This document shows positions 41,294 to 50,177 of a DNA stretch of 64,000 nucleotides, piece by piece. This stretch comes from an uncultured Pelagibacteraceae bacterium. GTDB lineage: Bacteria; Pseudomonadota; Alphaproteobacteria; Pelagibacterales; Pelagibacteraceae. Location: the NCBI GenBank assembly GCA_902537555.1, contig CACBBR010000002.1, positions 46,097 to 110,096 of the forward strand. Reading direction: 5' to 3'. How positions within the stretch are numbered: position 1 is the first letter of the stretch; each line of letters starts with the position of its first letter. The notes under the pieces are model-generated. The model was not told where the DNA came from. It did not search any database and saw only the letters and a list, made by a program, of their open reading frames with translations. The translations under genes were made by a program, and so were the position numbers.

Positions 41294-42394
41294 TTAATTT
41301 ATTCCGTTCATCTTACAAGAACTATCAAAATCTTCTTTGTTAATATAACATCCAGACATTTTTCTTACTCCACTAAATGATCCTCTTCCATGAAGTATTC
41401 GCCAATTATTAAATATTAAAAGCTCTCCAGGTTTTAGTATATGTCTCCATTGGTAATCTTTATTATTAGCAAGTAGATCAAATTTTTTAATAGCTTCATA
41501 AAACTTTAAAGTTAAATCCTTTTCAAATCTAAACGGTGCTCGATCGTAATTGTTAAAACTCACTTGAGTAATTTCTTTATTTTTATTTAATTTAAATATT
41601 GGTCTTTCAGCTTCTAGAAAAACTCCATCACCAATGTAATTACCTTTTACATTTATTTTTGTAAGTAAATCGTACATTTCATGATCTTCTTTTTTGATCG
41701 TTTCAGCAATCTTTAATCCATCAACCATTATTGAATCACCACCCTTAGCATCATAATCACAACATAATAATAATTGTAACCCTGGAGCATCATTACTATA
41801 TGTTGAGTCTGTATGTGGTCTCAACTCTTCTTGAGTATAAGCGCTATCAGCCTTATTTTCGTCAGACTCAAAACTCCACAGTCCTCCAAATATAGAATTT
41901 CTTACATATCCAATTTTATTAGCAATTTTTTCAACACATTTTAAATTTGTTTCGCAATTTCTAATTACTAAAAAACCATAAGTATGTAGACTTTTCAAAA
42001 AGTTTTTAAATCCATCATTTGATAAGATAGACTTATAATCTACAAATATATCTTGATGAATTTCATTCGAACTCCAAATTTTTAAATTTGATTTTGTTTC
42101 TCTTTTTTTATCTAATTTGTTATTTATTAGAAATTCAAATGAATATTGGACTGGCTTTTCTAGATCAGGCCAGGAAATGCTCAAGTATTTACCATTTTCT
42201 AATATTTCAGCATTTTTTATTTTTAAATTTAGATCTAAAGATGCTGTAAAAGTCTTTCTTTGACTAGACCTTTTATCCCAATTTTGCTCGTCTTTTGCAT
42301 GATCTCGCAACCAAATATTTGGAAAAATTTCTGAGTTTTCTTTGCTAAAATGGACATGAAGATCATTGGGTAATATTTCAATTTTTGTAATCAT
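41294..42394 (-). CDS. Gamma-butyrobetaine/trimethyllysine-type 2-oxoglutarate dioxygenase
   Basis: 366 residues. An N-terminal DUF971-like domain (about 1-95, NIWLRDHAKDEQNW...) is followed by a TauD/TfdA-type Fe(II)/2-oxoglutarate core: HTD with His194 and Asp196, distal His335 in ILHGRGSF. This two-domain plan is that of gamma-butyrobetaine and trimethyllysine hydroxylases, so a trimethylammonium substrate is likely. The cysteines that bind zinc in the N-terminal domain of animal enzymes are absent. Translationally coupled (ATGA) to the E2 gene of pyruvate dehydrogenase. Confidence 0.85.
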   Translation of the reverse strand: MITKIEILPNDLHVHFSKENSEIFPNIWLRDHAKDEQNWDKRSSQRKTFTASLDLNLKIKNAEILENGKYLSISWPDLEKPVQYSFEFLINNKLDKKRETKSNLKIWSSNEIHQDIFVDYKSILSNDGFKNFLKSLHTYGFLVIRNCETNLKCVEKIANKIGYVRNSIFGGLWSFESDENKADSAYTQEELRPHTDSTYSNDAPGLQLLLCCDYDAKGGDSIMVDGLKIAETIKKEDHEMYDLLTKINVKGNYIGDGVFLEAERPIFKLNKNKEITQVSFNNYDRAPFRFEKDLTLKFYEAIKKFDLLANNKDYQWRHILKPGELLIFNNWRILHGRGSFSGVRKMSGCYINKEDFDSSCKMNGIN

Positions 42395-43317
42395 TTACTT
42401 AGGTTGTAAGCAAAATTTGCTCCTAAATTATCTTTTAACTCATTATTAAATTTAGCAGCCTCAGCTCCGTCTATAATTCGATGATCATATGAGAGTGATA
42501 AAGGTAACATAGTTCTTGGAACAAATTTTCCATCTATAAATACCTGTTTTTTATAGCTTCTGCCAATTCCAAGGATGGCAACTTCAGGAAAATTAATTAT
42601 TGGTGTAAAGAATGATCCACCAATTCCACCTAAACTAGTAATAGTCATTGAACCTCCAAAAAATTCTTTTTTATCAATTTTTAAATTTCTGCAATCATCA
42701 CTTACTTTTTTTAAGTCCTTACTTAACTCTTTTATATCTTTTTGATTGGCGTCTCTAATCTTGGGAACCATAAGTCCATGTTGGGTATCAACTGCAATGC
42801 CGATATGAAAATACTTTTTAAATGTAATTTTACCATTTTCAATATCATCAATTGATGAATTGAAAGATGGAAATTTTTTTAGCGATATTACCAAAGCTTT
42901 TATAATAAATGCTAATGGAGTAATTTTTATTTTTTCTCTAGTGTAATTATCTTTAAGTGAACTTCTAAACTCTTCCATCTCAGTAATATCAGCTTCGTCA
43001 TGATTTGTTACATGTGGAATGTTAGTCCAAGAGTTGACTAAATGAGGAGCAGCAATTTTTTTTACTCTAGGAATATCTTTAATTTCAATTTCTCCAAAAT
43101 CTGAATGTTGATATTCACTTTTGATTACTTTTTCCTTTTTATTGTCATTTAGATCATATGTTTGATTAATGTTAGATGAAACAAATTCTTTTAAATCTTT
43201 TTCTACAACCCTGCCTAATCTTTCTGAACCTTTGACAATATTTATATCAACACCTAATTCTCTAGCAAACTTCCTGACTTTTGGACTTGCAGATGTTTTG
43301 ATGGATTGATCAGACAT
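42391..43317 (-). CDS. aceF: Dihydrolipoamide acetyltransferase E2, lacking a lipoyl domain
   Basis: 308 residues, about half the length of a usual AceF. It starts directly with the peripheral-subunit-binding domain (about 8-46, ASPKVRKFARELGV...LGRVVEKDL), then a linker and the acetyltransferase core (about 75-308) with the catalytic DHRIIDG (His279, Asp283). No lipoyl domain precedes it; its ATG abuts the stop of aceE, whose own N-terminus carries one. Forms the core of pyruvate dehydrogenase. The ATGA overlap links it to the dioxygenase gene. Confidence 0.92.
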   Translation of the reverse strand: MSDQSIKTSASPKVRKFARELGVDINIVKGSERLGRVVEKDLKEFVSSNINQTYDLNDNKKEKVIKSEYQHSDFGEIEIKDIPRVKKIAAPHLVNSWTNIPHVTNHDEADITEMEEFRSSLKDNYTREKIKITPLAFIIKALVISLKKFPSFNSSIDDIENGKITFKKYFHIGIAVDTQHGLMVPKIRDANQKDIKELSKDLKKVSDDCRNLKIDKKEFFGGSMTITSLGGIGGSFFTPIINFPEVAILGIGRSYKKQVFIDGKFVPRTMLPLSLSYDHRIIDGAEAAKFNNELKDNLGANFAYNLSK

Positions 43318-46300
43318 TTACATTTTTGTTGGCATAGGTTTATTTTTATCAATATTATATTTTTTTATTGCATCTTCAGCATACTTTGAAGTGATGAGTT
43401 GCTCTTTGGCTAAAACACTAAGGCTGTAAGCAACTATATGTTCTTTATCAACTTCAAAAAAACTTCTTAAATTTTTTCTTGTATCGCTTCTTCCATATCC
43501 GTCTGTACCTAGAGAATAAAAGCTTTTTTTCGTGAAAGATCTTATTTGATCTGCATTAATTCTCATATAATCAGTTGCTGCAAGGATAGGTCCTTGCTGT
43601 TTTCCCAAACAATCCTCTATATACGATTTTTTATTTGTTTCTGAGGGGTTTAATAAGTTTTGTCTCTCAACTTCTATTCCATTTTTTCTTAACTCGTTGA
43701 AACTTGTAACACTCCAAACTTCACTGTCTACCTGGTATTCTTTTTTGAGTATATCTGATGCCGCCATCATTTCTCTAAGTATTGTTCCAGATCCCAACAA
43801 TTGAATCTTAGCTTCTTTTGAATTTGATGACTCTTTTATCTTATACATTCCCTTTAAAATTCCATCTTCACAATCTTTTGGCATTTCAGGATGAGAATAA
43901 TTTTCATTCATTGTAGTAATGTAGTAAAAAATATTTTCATTTTTTTCATGCATTCTTCTTAAACCTTCTCTAAAAATCACAGCTAATTCATAATGGAACG
44001 TAGGATCGTAAGATATACAGTTTGGAATTGTAGATGCGAGTAAATGACTGTGCCCATCTTGATGTTGAAGCCCCTCTCCTGCAAGAGTTGTTCTTCCTGC
44101 TGTTGCGCCAATTAAAAAACCTCTTGCCTGGCTATCGCCGGCTGCCCAAGCAAAATCTCCAATTCTTTGAAAGCCAAACATAGAGTAGAAAAGATAAATT
44201 GGTATCATTTCAATGTCATGATTAGTGTAAGCAGTACCTGCAGCAATCCAGGATGACATAGATCCTGCCTCTGTAATTCCTTCTTCTAATACTTGACCAC
44301 TTTTTTCTTCTCTGTAAGAAGAAAGTTGTGCTGAGTCCTCAGGTTCATACTTTTGACCCTCGTGAGCATAAATTCCTATTTTTTGAAAGAAACCTTCCAT
44401 TCCAAAAGTTCTAGCTTCGTCTGGAATAATTGGAACTAATTTAGGAGCAACATTTTTATCTCTTAAAAGATTAGTTAGCATTCTGACTAGTGCCATTGTT
44501 GTAGACATTTCTTTTTCACCAGTAGAAGTTTTCATAAAATCAAAAATATCTTTACTTGGAGCTTTAATTGGTTTTGAGTATGATGTTCTTTCTGGAATAA
44601 AACCACCCAATTCTATCCTTCTCTTTTTTAAATATTTTATTTCTTCTGAATTTTCGTCTGGTTTGAAATATTCAATATTTTTGACTTGGGCATCTGTTAA
44701 AGGAACATCAAATCTATCCCTGTAATACATCAAATCATCAACATCTAATTTTTTTTGCTGGTGAGTAGTATTTACACTTTCTCCACTTTTTCCCATACCA
44801 TAACCTTTAATCGTTTTAGCAATAATAACTGTGGGACTTCCTTTGTGGTTGACCGCTTTATCATAAGCAGCATAAACTTTATGGGGATCATGACCTCCTC
44901 TATTTAATCGCCAAATATCAGTATCAGACATCGATGAAACCAATTCAGTTGTTTCAGGATATTTACCAAAAAACTTCTCTCTAACATAAAGTCCATTTCT
45001 TGCTTTAAAAGCTTGATATTCGCCATCCACGGTCTCATTCATAATTTTTACTAAATGTCCTGTCTTATCATTTGCCAAAAGAGTATCCCAATAAGAACCC
45101 CAAATAACTTTTAAAACATTCCAACCTGCACCTCTAAAAATTCCCTCTAATTCTTGAATTATTTTTCCATTTCCTCTAACTGGACCATCTAATCTTTGTA
45201 AATTGCAGTTAACAACGAATATTAAATTGTCTAAATTTTCACGAGCTGCTAACCCTATTGCACCAAGAGACTCTGGCTCATCCATTTCTCCATCACCAAG
45301 AAATGCCCAGACTTTTCTTCCCTCGTCTTTAATTAATCCTCTATTAATTAGATATTTCATAAATCTTGCTTGATATATTGCTAACATTGGACCAATACCC
45401 ATTGAAACAGTTGGGAACTGCCAGAAATTAGGCATTAGCCAAGGATGAGGATACGAAGAAAGCCCTCCTGTTTTCACCTCTTGTCTAAATCTATCTAGTT
45501 GTTTTTCATTTAATCTTCCTTCAAGAAAAGCTCTCGCATACATACCAGGTGCACTATGACCTTGAAAATATACTAGATCACCACCAAATTTATTATTTTT
45601 TGCTCTCCAAAAATGATTCATTCCAACATCATATAATGTTGCTGCAGATGCAAATGTTCCAATGTGCCCACCAAGTTCAGGATATTTTTTATTTGCTCTC
45701 ACTACCATAGCTGCAGCATTCCATCTTATTAATGATCTTAACTTTCGTTCTATATTTTGATCTCCAGGAGATCTTTTTTCTTCCTCAGGAGGTATAGTAT
45801 TTACGTATGGAGTAGTTTGAGTATGAGGAATTTTTGATCCTGCTTTATAGGACTGATCAATTAATTGTTTTATTAAAAAATGCGCTCTTTCTGAACCATC
45901 ATTTTGTAGAACTGCGCTTAAAGAGTCTAACCATTCTTTTGTTTCAATAGGATCAATATCATCATTACTACTAACCATCTTAACTTCATTTATCAGTTTA
46001 GTTTGTTTGATCTTTTTTGGCTCAACAACTTTTGTTTCAACTTTAATATCAGACTTTGTAGCAGTTTCAGCTTCCTCAATTAACTTCTCTGTTGAAGTTG
46101 GGATTTTATCACTTAAAGTTTTAGTATTTTTTTCCTCTTCATCCTTGTTGTCTGAGTATAGTGTTAATATCAAATCACCTTTTGAAACTTTATCACCAAT
46201 TTTAACTTTAATATTTTCTACTGTACCCTCATAATTTGATGGTACTTCAACACTCGATTTATCGCTCTCCAGAGTGACGACAGGGTCATTTTTGTTGATT

Positions 46301-46383
46301 TTATCGCCCTTTTTTACAAGCACTTCTATAATTTCAACGTTTTCGAAATCTCCAATGTCTGGAACTAATAAATCTAAATTCAT
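43318..46383 (-). CDS. aceE: Pyruvate dehydrogenase E1, homodimeric type, with N-terminal lipoyl domain
   Basis: 1021 residues. Residues 1-78 form a complete biotinyl/lipoyl domain with the modified Lys at 42 (ESDKSSVE). A charged linker (about 79-140) leads to a full AceE-type E1 (about 141-1021) with thiamine diphosphate motif GDGEMDEPES...NCN. Normal AceE is about 885 residues without a lipoyl domain. Decarboxylates pyruvate and transfers acetyl to lipoate. First gene of the run aceE-aceF-dioxygenase-transporter; no E3 gene in the window. Confidence 0.95.
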   Translation of the reverse strand: MNLDLLVPDIGDFENVEIIEVLVKKGDKINKNDPVVTLESDKSSVEVPSNYEGTVENIKVKIGDKVSKGDLILTLYSDNKDEEEKNTKTLSDKIPTSTEKLIEEAETATKSDIKVETKVVEPKKIKQTKLINEVKMVSSNDDIDPIETKEWLDSLSAVLQNDGSERAHFLIKQLIDQSYKAGSKIPHTQTTPYVNTIPPEEEKRSPGDQNIERKLRSLIRWNAAAMVVRANKKYPELGGHIGTFASAATLYDVGMNHFWRAKNNKFGGDLVYFQGHSAPGMYARAFLEGRLNEKQLDRFRQEVKTGGLSSYPHPWLMPNFWQFPTVSMGIGPMLAIYQARFMKYLINRGLIKDEGRKVWAFLGDGEMDEPESLGAIGLAARENLDNLIFVVNCNLQRLDGPVRGNGKIIQELEGIFRGAGWNVLKVIWGSYWDTLLANDKTGHLVKIMNETVDGEYQAFKARNGLYVREKFFGKYPETTELVSSMSDTDIWRLNRGGHDPHKVYAAYDKAVNHKGSPTVIIAKTIKGYGMGKSGESVNTTHQQKKLDVDDLMYYRDRFDVPLTDAQVKNIEYFKPDENSEEIKYLKKRRIELGGFIPERTSYSKPIKAPSKDIFDFMKTSTGEKEMSTTMALVRMLTNLLRDKNVAPKLVPIIPDEARTFGMEGFFQKIGIYAHEGQKYEPEDSAQLSSYREEKSGQVLEEGITEAGSMSSWIAAGTAYTNHDIEMIPIYLFYSMFGFQRIGDFAWAAGDSQARGFLIGATAGRTTLAGEGLQHQDGHSHLLASTIPNCISYDPTFHYELAVIFREGLRRMHEKNENIFYYITTMNENYSHPEMPKDCEDGILKGMYKIKESSNSKEAKIQLLGSGTILREMMAASDILKKEYQVDSEVWSVTSFNELRKNGIEVERQNLLNPSETNKKSYIEDCLGKQQGPILAATDYMRINADQIRSFTKKSFYSLGTDGYGRSDTRKNLRSFFEVDKEHIVAYSLSVLAKEQLITSKYAEDAIKKYNIDKNKPMPTKM

Positions 46384-46460
46384 TTTTTTATTATATATAT
46401 ATCAATATTTGCTAAAAAAATAATTTACATTATTAATTATGTATAAAAACTGTACAAATT

Positions 46461-46537
46461 GCGCCTGTAGCTCAATTGGATAGAGCGCTTGGCTACGGAC
46501 CAGGAGGTTCTGGGTTCAACTCCTAGCAGGCGCACCA
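46461..46537 (+). tRNA. tRNA-Arg (anticodon ACG)
   Basis: 77 nt with encoded CCA. Acceptor GCGCCTG/CAGGCGC; D arm GCTC/GAGC; anticodon stem CTTGG/CCAGG around CTACGGA, giving ACG (A34 presumably edited to inosine by TadA); T arm CTGGG/CCTAG. Divergent from aceE. A small membrane-peptide gene starts 14 nt after the CCA. Confidence 0.96.
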
Positions 46538-46551
46538 AAACGAAAGGATAA

Positions 46552-46635
46552 ATGAAAATATCACTTGAAAAATCTGTAATATATTTCTTTTGTTTGGTTT
46601 TGTTATTTATATTAATTATGGCAATAATCCTTTAA
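46552..46635 (+). CDS. 27-aa single-span membrane microprotein
   Basis: Frame from ATG at 46552 to TAA at 46633-46635: MKISLEKSVI, then an uninterrupted hydrophobic stretch to the C-terminus (YFFCLVLLFI LIMAIIL). AAAGGA 6 nt before the ATG is a good ribosome-binding site, stronger than most in this window. The stop overlaps the thioesterase ATG as TAATG, so it would feed ribosomes into that gene. It may be a real membrane peptide or a coupling leader. No family is recognised. Confidence 0.55.
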   Translation: MKISLEKSVIYFFCLVLLFILIMAIIL

Positions 46636-47057
46636 TGAAAAAATTTGAGCAATTAAGTAATAAACCAAGTTACATGAAACATAATGGTGGTTTGTTATTT
46701 AGATCTATAAGCAAAAAAAAATTTGAGTTTAAAACAAAAATCAAAAAAACACATTTAAATAAAGCGGGGATAACCCATGGTGGTTATATATGCACAATAA
46801 TTGATGCTGGTGCAGGAACTGCTTGTCACAAAGCAAGTGGCAACAAGCCCTGTGTAACTATCTCGTTGGATGTTAAATTTATAGCTCCTTCTAACTTGGG
46901 AGATGAATTATTAGGAATAGTTGAAATTCAAAAAGTTACTAAATCAATGGTATTCATTAATTGTAAACTAAAGTGCAAAAGCAAACTTGTTGCTAGTGCT
47001 GTCGGAATTTGGAAAATTTTAAGAAGACCACTTCTAAATGCTGGCTTAGGTGGATAA
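46635..47057 (+). CDS. PaaI-type hotdog-fold acyl-CoA thioesterase
   Basis: 140 residues from ATG at 46635 (MKKFEQLSNK). A TTG 45 nt upstream is in frame but would read a different product through the microprotein gene, so it is rejected. The hotdog signature is ITHGGYICTIIDAGAGTA, in which HGG and Asp are the catalytic/binding residues, followed by the SLDVKFIAP strand. Expected to hydrolyse acyl- or phenylacetyl-CoA thioesters. Preceded by the overlapping 27-aa gene; ends 3 nt before the converging TRAP permease. Confidence 0.87.
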   Translation: MKKFEQLSNKPSYMKHNGGLLFRSISKKKFEFKTKIKKTHLNKAGITHGGYICTIIDAGAGTACHKASGNKPCVTISLDVKFIAPSNLGDELLGIVEIQKVTKSMVFINCKLKCKSKLVASAVGIWKILRRPLLNAGLGG

Positions 47058-47060
47058 ATT

Positions 47061-49046
47061 TTATTTTCTTAATTGAAGCATAAATACTGGTAGCACTAAA
47101 ACTAAGCCCATAATTGATGAACTTAAACCTGGTGCAATAAATAATAATGAAATAATTCCAAGATACCATCTCTGAAACGTAGATACTGATTTAAATAAAT
47201 ATCCTGTAAAACCAATTCCAATTAATCCAATTCCAATCATTGCAGATATTAAAGTTATAAAGAAATCGTAGAAATTAAATCCTTGTGCGACTAACAACAA
47301 TGATGGTGAATAAACAAATACAAAGGGCACGAGTGCTTTTGCAATACCTAATCTAAAGGCTGTGTTACCAGTAGTGAATGGGTTTGATCCAGCAATACCG
47401 GCTGCAGCATATGCTGCAAGGGCAACTGGTGGAGTTATATCTGCTAAAACACCATAATAAAAAACAAAAAAATGAGAAACTATTGGTTCGATTTGTAATT
47501 GAGTGAGAGCAGGGGCAGCAACAGCAACAAGAATTATGTAAGTTGCAGTAGTTGGAACTCCTGTGCCCATGAATATGCATGATATTGCAATTAATATTAA
47601 AGAAAAAAATAACGTCAGATCTTGAAGTGTAAAATAGTTAAATGGTAAAAAATTTAAGAAGAAACCGCCAATATCTCCGGCTGTTTGAATTACTACATAA
47701 CCTAATCTAAATCCTACTCCAGTTAATGTAACTACACCAACTATTATACCTATAGAAGTAGCAGCTGCTCCAACTGCTAAAGTATTTTTTGCACCTCTTG
47801 CTAGACACTCAAGTAAATCATTAAAAGTAAGTCTATTTTTTTTCCTTATAAATCCAATGACTACACAAGCAATGATTCCATTTACTGCAGCATAATCTGG
47901 AGTACGACCAATCAATATTAAATATACTAGTAAAAATAAAGGGACTATAGCTAACCAATTATCCCTTATTATTTTAATAAATTTTGGAACTTCACTTTCA
48001 TTTAAACCTCTAAGACCTAATTTTTTTGCCTCTAAATGAACCATTACAAAAATACCGAAATAATGCAGTAGAGCAGGAATTAATGCTGCTGCCAAAATAT
48101 CTCTTAAAGGTAATTCTAAATATTCAACCATGATAAAAGCTGCAGCTCCTAAAATAGGTGGAGTAATTTGCCCTCCAGTAGAAGCTGTGGCTTCAACAGC
48201 GCCAGAAAAATGTGGAGGGTATCCAACTTTTTTCATTGCTGGAATTGTAAGAGAACCAGTTGTAACAGTATTTGCAATTGAAGAGCCAGATATAGTTCCG
48301 AGAAAAGCTGAAGAAAAAATTGCAACTTTTGCTGGTCCTCCAGAATATCTTCCAGCTATAACCATAGCCAAATCAATAAATAATTGACCCAAACCTATTC
48401 TTGTTGCAAGTACACCGAATAGAATGAATAAAAATACGTATTGGGCCATTACACCCACGGCAATTCCGTAAATTCCTTGGTTGGTAATATAAATATGATT
48501 AACAAAACCTGCCCAACTACTACCACCATGCTTTAAAGCTCCAGGAAAAATAGGACCATAAAGTGCAAAGATCATAAATATTATGCATATTAATGGTAGA
48601 GTGTATCCTATTGATCTTCTTGCAGCCTCTAGTGTTAAAATAATAAGAATTGAACCCATAATAACCTCAATGTTGGAAGGATTTCCAACTCTGCTAGCTA
48701 ATATTTCTGGGGGTAATAATGGCAAATAAAGTGCAGTTACAACAACTAGTATAGAAAAAAAAATATCTATTATGGGAACCTTATTTTTATTCTTTATATT
48801 CTCAAAACTTTTCCATCCATAAAATAAAAATACAAGACCAACAACAAAAGAAATATGAATTCCTCTATGAAGAATATCTCTTATTGTTCCAAATCCTGAA
48901 GCATAAAAATGGTAAATTGACATTGCAACTAGAGCAACAAAAGTCAATGTTTTTAAAAAATTTTTTAACTTTCTTTCATTACTTTTTATTTCAAATTTTT
49001 CTTCAAGTTTTGCTACTTCGTCAGGTGAAATATTAAATTGAGACAT
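47061..49046 (-). CDS. TRAP transporter fused permease, TAXI type
   Basis: 661 residues with roughly 17 membrane helices: a DctQ-like small-subunit region fused to a DctM-like large subunit, the TAXI-TRAP arrangement. TASTGGQITPPILGAAAF and GTGVPTTATYI are DctM-family signatures. Sodium- or proton-driven uptake of an organic acid, with the binding protein encoded just upstream. A stable hairpin lies immediately before its start codon. Confidence 0.93.
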   Translation of the reverse strand: MSQFNISPDEVAKLEEKFEIKSNERKLKNFLKTLTFVALVAMSIYHFYASGFGTIRDILHRGIHISFVVGLVFLFYGWKSFENIKNKNKVPIIDIFFSILVVVTALYLPLLPPEILASRVGNPSNIEVIMGSILIILTLEAARRSIGYTLPLICIIFMIFALYGPIFPGALKHGGSSWAGFVNHIYITNQGIYGIAVGVMAQYVFLFILFGVLATRIGLGQLFIDLAMVIAGRYSGGPAKVAIFSSAFLGTISGSSIANTVTTGSLTIPAMKKVGYPPHFSGAVEATASTGGQITPPILGAAAFIMVEYLELPLRDILAAALIPALLHYFGIFVMVHLEAKKLGLRGLNESEVPKFIKIIRDNWLAIVPLFLLVYLILIGRTPDYAAVNGIIACVVIGFIRKKNRLTFNDLLECLARGAKNTLAVGAAATSIGIIVGVVTLTGVGFRLGYVVIQTAGDIGGFFLNFLPFNYFTLQDLTLFFSLILIAISCIFMGTGVPTTATYIILVAVAAPALTQLQIEPIVSHFFVFYYGVLADITPPVALAAYAAAGIAGSNPFTTGNTAFRLGIAKALVPFVFVYSPSLLLVAQGFNFYDFFITLISAMIGIGLIGIGFTGYLFKSVSTFQRWYLGIISLLFIAPGLSSSIMGLVLVLPVFMLQLRK

Positions 49047-49052
49047 AATGAT

Positions 49053-49077
49053 GCCCTAGACCTAATTGATCTAGGGC
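49053..49077 (-). promoter_or_regulatory. Intercistronic hairpin before the TRAP permease start
   Basis: Perfect 8-bp stem GCCCTAGA / TCTAGGGC around a 9-nt loop, only 6 nt upstream of the permease ATG and 16 nt after the binding-protein stop. There is no U-run after it in the direction of transcription, so it is not a canonical terminator. It would block the permease ribosome-binding region and protect the upstream message from 3' decay, favouring more binding protein than permease. Confidence 0.65.
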
Positions 49078-49093
49078 AAATTGATTTGAAGAT

Positions 49094-50101
49094 TTAATTT
49101 AAAAGTCCTGCTTCTTTATAGAACTTTTCTGCACCAGGATGCAGTGGCACACCTACTCCAGAAAGAGCTGTGTCAGGTGTTATAGTTTTTCCCTTAGCAT
49201 GACCAACATCCATGAGCTTTCTAGACTCTTTATTCCACAAAGCTTTGGTAATTTGGTAGATTAATTCACTATCTTCTTTAGCTGATGTAAACCATTGAGC
49301 ACCTACTGCTACAGTATTAACTTGATCAACACCTTCATATGTTCCTGAAGGAATTGGGCTTTCTGAGAAAAAACCATATTTTGAAGTTAATGCTTTTGCT
49401 CCAGCTCCATCAATTGGAACTAATTTTATATCAACTGCAGATGCTAGTTCTACGATTGCACCAGTTGGATAACCTGCAACAACAAAAATTGCATCAACTT
49501 TACCGTTTCTTAAAGCATCTGTTGCAGCTTTACCTTTTAATGCTTCAGCTTTTACATCGCTTGTGCTTAATCCATTAGACTCTAATATTAACTTTGCATC
49601 AACATATGTTCCAGATCCAGGTTCATCTAGTGAAACTCTTTTTCCTTTTAAGTCTTTTACTGAATTGATATTACTTTTTTTAAGAGCTACTAAATGTATA
49701 TGCTCTTGAAAAAGAGCTGCAATAGTTCTTAAATCTTTTGCTGGTTCTTTTCCTTCCATTGTTCCAGTACCGGTATATGCCCAGTAAGCAACATCTGATT
49801 GTGCAAAACCTGAGTTTCTTAATCCAGAGATTATTGCATTCACATTGTCAACCGATCCTCTTGATGAAACCGCTGATGCTATTAAATTTGGTACTCCGCA
49901 GCTTCCACCTTTCCCACACTCTCTAGATCCTGGTGGCTTTGAAATTGCATTAGCAATCATACCTCCAACTGGATAGTAAGTGTAAGCAGTACCGCCTGTA
50001 CCAATCGTAAAAAATTTTAGTTCTTGTGCAAATGATTTTCCTGACAAACCAATCATCAAGAATAAAATCATTAGAGAACTTTTAAATAAATTTTTAAACA
50101 T
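49094..50101 (-). CDS. TAXI-family TRAP solute-binding protein
   Basis: 335 residues. Sec signal peptide at 1-25 (hydrophobic core LMILFLMIGL, cut after SFA), then the TAXI opening FFTIGTGGTAYTYYPVGGM and two periplasmic lobes, with VSLDEPGSGTYVDA and GAQWFTS typical. It delivers an organic acid to the fused permease. The substrate is not readable from sequence. An acetoacetyl-CoA synthetase gene ends 76 nt upstream on the same strand. Confidence 0.93.
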   Translation of the reverse strand: MFKNLFKSSLMILFLMIGLSGKSFAQELKFFTIGTGGTAYTYYPVGGMIANAISKPPGSRECGKGGSCGVPNLIASAVSSRGSVDNVNAIISGLRNSGFAQSDVAYWAYTGTGTMEGKEPAKDLRTIAALFQEHIHLVALKKSNINSVKDLKGKRVSLDEPGSGTYVDAKLILESNGLSTSDVKAEALKGKAATDALRNGKVDAIFVVAGYPTGAIVELASAVDIKLVPIDGAGAKALTSKYGFFSESPIPSGTYEGVDQVNTVAVGAQWFTSAKEDSELIYQITKALWNKESRKLMDVGHAKGKTITPDTALSGVGVPLHPGAEKFYKEAGLLN

Positions 50102-50177
50102 ATTTTCTCCAATCTATTAGTTATTATTACTATTAAATAACAATCAAATATTATTGTCTATATAAATTTAAATAAAA

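Noticed and set aside
46590..46634. TTG start extending the thioesterase
   Set aside because: It reads through the microprotein gene in another frame; ATG at 46635 matches the start of the hotdog domain.
47365..47580. Cys/Ser-rich minus-strand frame that looks like a metal-binding peptide
   Set aside because: It is an out-of-frame reading of the TRAP permease gene; the composition comes from the Gly/Ala/Ile codons of that gene.
49339..49926. Leu/Gln-rich plus-strand frames
   Set aside because: They are antisense to the TAXI binding-protein gene, which has a signal peptide and family motifs.
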